From: JBAYOE01 sp050950065
GTDB taxonomy: Bacteria; Spirochaetota; Spirochaetia; Sphaerochaetales; Sphaerochaetaceae
Assembly (NCBI GenBank): GCA_050950065.1
Contig: JBMNGX010000002.1
Coordinates: forward strand, 375,527-439,526
Length of the DNA: 64,000 nucleotides
Direction of reading: 5' to 3'
Positions 61,405 to 64,000 of the stretch are shown here, piece after piece; within the stretch, counting starts at the first letter, position 1, and each line of letters begins with the position of its first letter. Under the pieces are notes generated by a model, which worked only from the letters and a program-made list of their open reading frames with translations, ran no database searches and was not told where the DNA came from. Position numbers and translations under genes: made by a program.

Positions 61405-62522
61405 ATAATGCTACTGTTGCTATAACTAGATGTAGCTCTTACGATTACCCCTTAGTAGAAAAAGCAATCAAAGAAATTTGTGATAATGCCAATTTCCCTG
61501 AAGTTGCAAACAAAACTGTTTTAGTAAAGCCAAACATCCTTAGTGACTCCTCTCCCGAAAAAGGAATTACAACCCATCCAGAGGTTGTTAGAGCCCTTAT
61601 ACGCCATCTTCATGCAAAAGGTGCAAAAGTCCTTGTTGGAGACTCTCCTGGCCTACACGGCCCCACATTCTTTCCCAGAACGTCAGGAATTGGCAAAGTA
61701 GTCACTGAAGAGGGTGCTACTTGGTGCGAATTTGCAAAAGACCCAGTTATGACTTCGATTACTGGAGTTTTTAATTTAAAACTCCCCTTGCCAAAAGCTT
61801 TAGAAGAGATTGATATAATTATTAGTGTAGCAAAACTAAAAACACACCAACTTATGTATGCAACAGGGGCTGTAAAAAACATTTTTGGGATGGTCCCAGG
61901 TCTACATAAAAGTGCTTGTCATATGCTTTATCCCACCCGTGAATCTTTTGCAAAGATGTTAGGGGGTCTTTATTCGGTAATTAAACCCCACTTTGCAATA
62001 ATGGATGGGATTGTTGGAATGGAGGGCCCAGGTCCAGCAGCAGGAATTCCACGTCATATTGGACTATTATTAGCAAGCAATGACCCAACAGCATTAGATG
62101 TTTCTCAATCTATTATCATGGGCTACGATCCAATGGATCTTCCACTAACACGTGAGTTATTAAAAAGAAAGTTAACTAAATGGAGTGTTGTAGAAGATAT
62201 TAATTACCCTCTTTTAAATGCCAAAGATTTAGAGTTAAAGGATTTTAAACGAATTGAAATTAGTAAAAAACAATCTGTAATAGGGTCTGTACTAATTCCA
62301 ATGCTAACCAACAGATTTAAGATGCGCCACCGTCAAAAAGAGAAAAAACCCCTTTTTAATCGTGAAATATGTATTGGATGTGGCAAATGTGTTGAAATAT
62401 GTCCTGCAATTGCTATTGTTTTAGATAGTGATAAAAAGGCTGTATGTAATTATAATAAGTGCATTAGATGTTACTGTTGTCACGAAGTTTGTCCAGTTAA
62501 TGCCATTGAGATTGAGAGTTAA
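61401..62522 (+). CDS. DUF362 domain protein with C-terminal 2[4Fe-4S] ferredoxin
   Basis: 373 residues. DUF362 spans about 1-290 (KTVLVKPNILSDSSPEKGIT, VGDSPGLHGPTFFPRTSGIG, SVAKLKTHQLMYATGAVKN, SNDPTALDVSQSIIMGYDP). Two complete ferredoxin motifs follow, CIGCGKCVEICP (about 324-335) and CIRCYCCHEVCP (about 354-365). The function of DUF362 is unknown; such proteins are common in anaerobes and may act in electron transfer. ATG 61401 overlaps the methyltransferase stop. The pairing of an RNA methyltransferase with an iron-sulfur protein is not explained. Confidence 0.88.
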   Translation: MNNATVAITRCSSYDYPLVEKAIKEICDNANFPEVANKTVLVKPNILSDSSPEKGITTHPEVVRALIRHLHAKGAKVLVGDSPGLHGPTFFPRTSGIGKVVTEEGATWCEFAKDPVMTSITGVFNLKLPLPKALEEIDIIISVAKLKTHQLMYATGAVKNIFGMVPGLHKSACHMLYPTRESFAKMLGGLYSVIKPHFAIMDGIVGMEGPGPAAGIPRHIGLLLASNDPTALDVSQSIIMGYDPMDLPLTRELLKRKLTKWSVVEDINYPLLNAKDLELKDFKRIEISKKQSVIGSVLIPMLTNRFKMRHRQKEKKPLFNREICIGCGKCVEICPAIAIVLDSDKKAVCNYNKCIRCYCCHEVCPVNAIEIES

Positions 62523-62525
62523 GTA

Positions 62526-63008
62526 ATGAGTATACAACTACTATTAACAACTATTTTTTTAGCTGTTCTTCCGATAAGTGAACTTAGAGGGGCAATTCCT
62601 TACGCATATTTTAATGGAACACCACTACTGTTGGCCTCTTTAATTGGAACTTTAGCTAATTTATTAGTTGCCCCCCTTGCCCATCTCTTTTTAACCTATT
62701 TTCACCAATTCTTTTATAAATATTGGCCTTTTTATAAAAGAGTATTTGATTCAACAATCATTAGAGTTCAAACAAAGATGAGTGCAAAAATAGAAAAATA
62801 TGGTCTTTTGGGAGTTTTACTGTTTGTTGGCATCCCACTGCCTGTAACAGGAGCTTGGACTGGAACATTAGGAGCATGGTTATTGGGCTTAAAGAAAAGG
62901 TACCTTTACTTAGCTGTTAGTGGTGGAGTAATCATGGCATCAATCATAGTTACCACATTATTATTTGTTGGTAGTGGCGTTGGTTCAATTTTTATAAAAA
63001 CAGTATGA
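62526..63008 (+). CDS. Small multidrug-export family (COG2426) membrane protein
   Basis: 160 residues with four or five hydrophobic segments. It matches the pattern of the COG2426 family: PISELRGAIPYAYFNG near the start (ISELRGAIP core), IEKYGLLGVLLFVGIPLPVT (about 89-108) and GAWTGTLGAWLLGL. The 'small multidrug export' name is historical; the transport substrate is unproven. It starts 3 nt after DUF362 and probably ends that transcript before glutamine synthetase. Confidence 0.8.
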   Translation: MSIQLLLTTIFLAVLPISELRGAIPYAYFNGTPLLLASLIGTLANLLVAPLAHLFLTYFHQFFYKYWPFYKRVFDSTIIRVQTKMSAKIEKYGLLGVLLFVGIPLPVTGAWTGTLGAWLLGLKKRYLYLAVSGGVIMASIIVTTLLFVGSGVGSIFIKTV

Positions 63009-63077
63009 TATCTAGGGGTGGCAATTTTACCCAATTTTATGTAACAATAGCAATTGCATAGATAGGAGATAACGAAA

Positions 63078-64000
63078 ATGGCAGTTCCAATTGACTTCAC
63101 TAAACACTCAATTTTAGAAATCTATGGTAGCAATATCTTTGACGAAGGGGCAATGAAGCGCTACCTCCCAGATCATATTTATCAAGAACTGCAACAAGTA
63201 CGCCTTGGCGATAAAGATTTAACTGCCTCATTAGCAGAGGCCGTTGCTGCTGCTATGAAAAGTTGGGCTCTAGAAAAAGGGGCTACCCACTACACCCATT
63301 GGTTCCAACCCTTAACAGGCTCTACAGCTGAGAAACACGACTCATTTATCAACCTAAACGATGAAGGACAAATAGTTTTAGACTTTAGTGGTAAAGAGTT
63401 ACTTCAAGGAGAACCTGATGCCTCCTCATTTCCCAATGGGGGGTTAAGGGCAACTTTTGAAGCTCGAGGATACACAGCTTGGGACACCTCTTCTCCTGCA
63501 TTCATTAAAGAGACTGAAGGGGTTAAAGCTCTTTACATCCCAACAGCATTTTTCTCCCATAATGGGCAAGCTTTAGATAAAAAAGTTCCTCTACTGCGCT
63601 CTTGTGACGCTATTGAACGTTACACCTTAAGGATTTTAAAAGCTTTAGGTAATGAGAGTGCACGACATGTAAATGTCTCTGTAGGGGCTGAACAAGAGTA
63701 CTTTTTAGTTGATCGTGACTATTATGAGAAAAGGTTAGACTTAAGATTAACTGGTCGCACAGTTTTTGGCAATTTAGCTGCTAAAGGGCAAGAACTTGAT
63801 GATCACTACTACGGCTCTATTAGTGACCGTGTAGCAGTATTTATGAATGAGTTGAACTTTGAACTTTGGAAAGTTGGAATTCCTTCTAAAACTCAACATA
63901 AAGAGGTTGCTCCAGGGCAATTTGAAGTTGCAACTATCTACAACGTAGCAAACGTCTCAACAGATCAAAACCAACTTCTTATGAGAATTTTAAAATCTGT
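63078..64000 (+). CDS. glnA: Glutamine synthetase type III, cut by window end
   Basis: The frame opens at ATG 63078 behind ATAGGAGA and runs off the window, giving about 307 residues. The sequence is of the GSIII (GlnN) class rather than the usual GSI. Markers are the N-terminal FDEGAMKRYLPDHIYQELQQ, GATHYTHWFQPLTGSTAEKH (about 74-93), FEARGYTAWDTSSPAFI, and NVSVGAEQEYFLVD with metal-binding glutamates. The visible end is EVAPGQFEVATIYNVANVS. GSIII enzymes are about 700 residues, so over half lies beyond the window. It assimilates ammonium into glutamine. No regulatory motif is evident in the 69-nt upstream gap. Confidence 0.95.
   Translation, partial: MAVPIDFTKHSILEIYGSNIFDEGAMKRYLPDHIYQELQQVRLGDKDLTASLAEAVAAAMKSWALEKGATHYTHWFQPLTGSTAEKHDSFINLNDEGQIVLDFSGKELLQGEPDASSFPNGGLRATFEARGYTAWDTSSPAFIKETEGVKALYIPTAFFSHNGQALDKKVPLLRSCDAIERYTLRILKALGNESARHVNVSVGAEQEYFLVDRDYYEKRLDLRLTGRTVFGNLAAKGQELDDHYYGSISDRVAVFMNELNFELWKVGIPSKTQHKEVAPGQFEVATIYNVANVSTDQNQLLMRILKS

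Noticed and set aside
1..64000. CRISPR array, prophage or secretion-system cluster
   Set aside because: No regularly spaced repeats, phage structural genes, integrase or secretion ATPases are present. Apart from the left end, the content is housekeeping.

Overview
The window reads as chromosomal DNA from a low-GC spirochaete, probably in the Treponema/Sphaerochaeta part of Spirochaetota. This is an inference from gene order and family membership, not from a database search. The supporting signs are two ribosomal blocks ordered as in treponemes (rpsB-tsf-frr-uppS-cdsA-dxr-rseP, and rpsF-ssb-rpsR-DUF2232-rplI-dnaB), a bacterial XPB helicase, two divergent EF-G paralogues, and a solute-binding protein whose signal peptide ends in the GGSKE style. 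Genes are packed tightly. Many same-strand neighbours overlap by 1-40 nt, and six convergent pairs overlap tail to tail by 9-15 nt. No rRNA, CRISPR array or complete insertion sequence was seen.

Left end (1-5.8 kb): the only scrambled region. Two tRNA-Val(TAC) genes sit in 160-bp direct repeats. Between them lie a Wza-like gene broken by a deletion and frameshift, an intact Wzc-like chain-length regulator/tyrosine kinase, and a 41-codon fragment of a second guaB. The guaB next to the repeat carries three frameshifts. Together this looks like an acquired or recombined polysaccharide-export segment beside a decaying IMP dehydrogenase locus.

5.8-14.2 kb: an amylosucrase-family GH13 enzyme, a Zn/Cd P-type ATPase behind an ArsR-type operator, and two tandem EF-G-family GTPases (one of the spirochaete/mitochondrial EFG2 kind, one of the EFG-II kind). 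14.2-23.2 kb: trmB-mfd, an inositol-phosphatase homologue, a queuosine-precursor transporter with a THEP1-like NTPase and an ACT-domain protein, nrdR, and a dGTPase homologue. 23.2-29.7 kb: shikimate genes (aroK, aroC, aroDE) around an XPB helicase and its translationally coupled partner.

29.8-38.8 kb: ABC-F, maf and the rpsB-to-rseP block, which joins translation factors to isoprenoid and phospholipid synthesis. 38.8-43.05 kb, minus strand: the rpsF-dnaB block plus a 30-residue basic ribosomal protein (COX24/AURKAIP1 type). 43.4-50.4 kb: murD, a FemAB-like transferase, metG, hflKC and a Fur/PerR regulator. 50.4-64 kb: a lipoprotein, argG, an SmtB/CzrA-type ArsR, an outer-membrane protein, a beta-hydroxyacid dehydrogenase with citrate synthase, an MFS carrier, an amino-acid ABC transporter, a haemolysin III protein, an RsmB-type methyltransferase, a DUF362 ferredoxin protein, a small membrane protein, and the start of a type III glutamine synthetase.

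The most notable regulatory finding is a pair of ArgR-like boxes with identical 32-bp spacing upstream of both argG and the amino-acid transporter. This suggests that arginine synthesis and uptake share a repressor. The CzrA-type ArsR at 52 kb may likewise act on the operator in front of the P-type ATPase at 7.8 kb.
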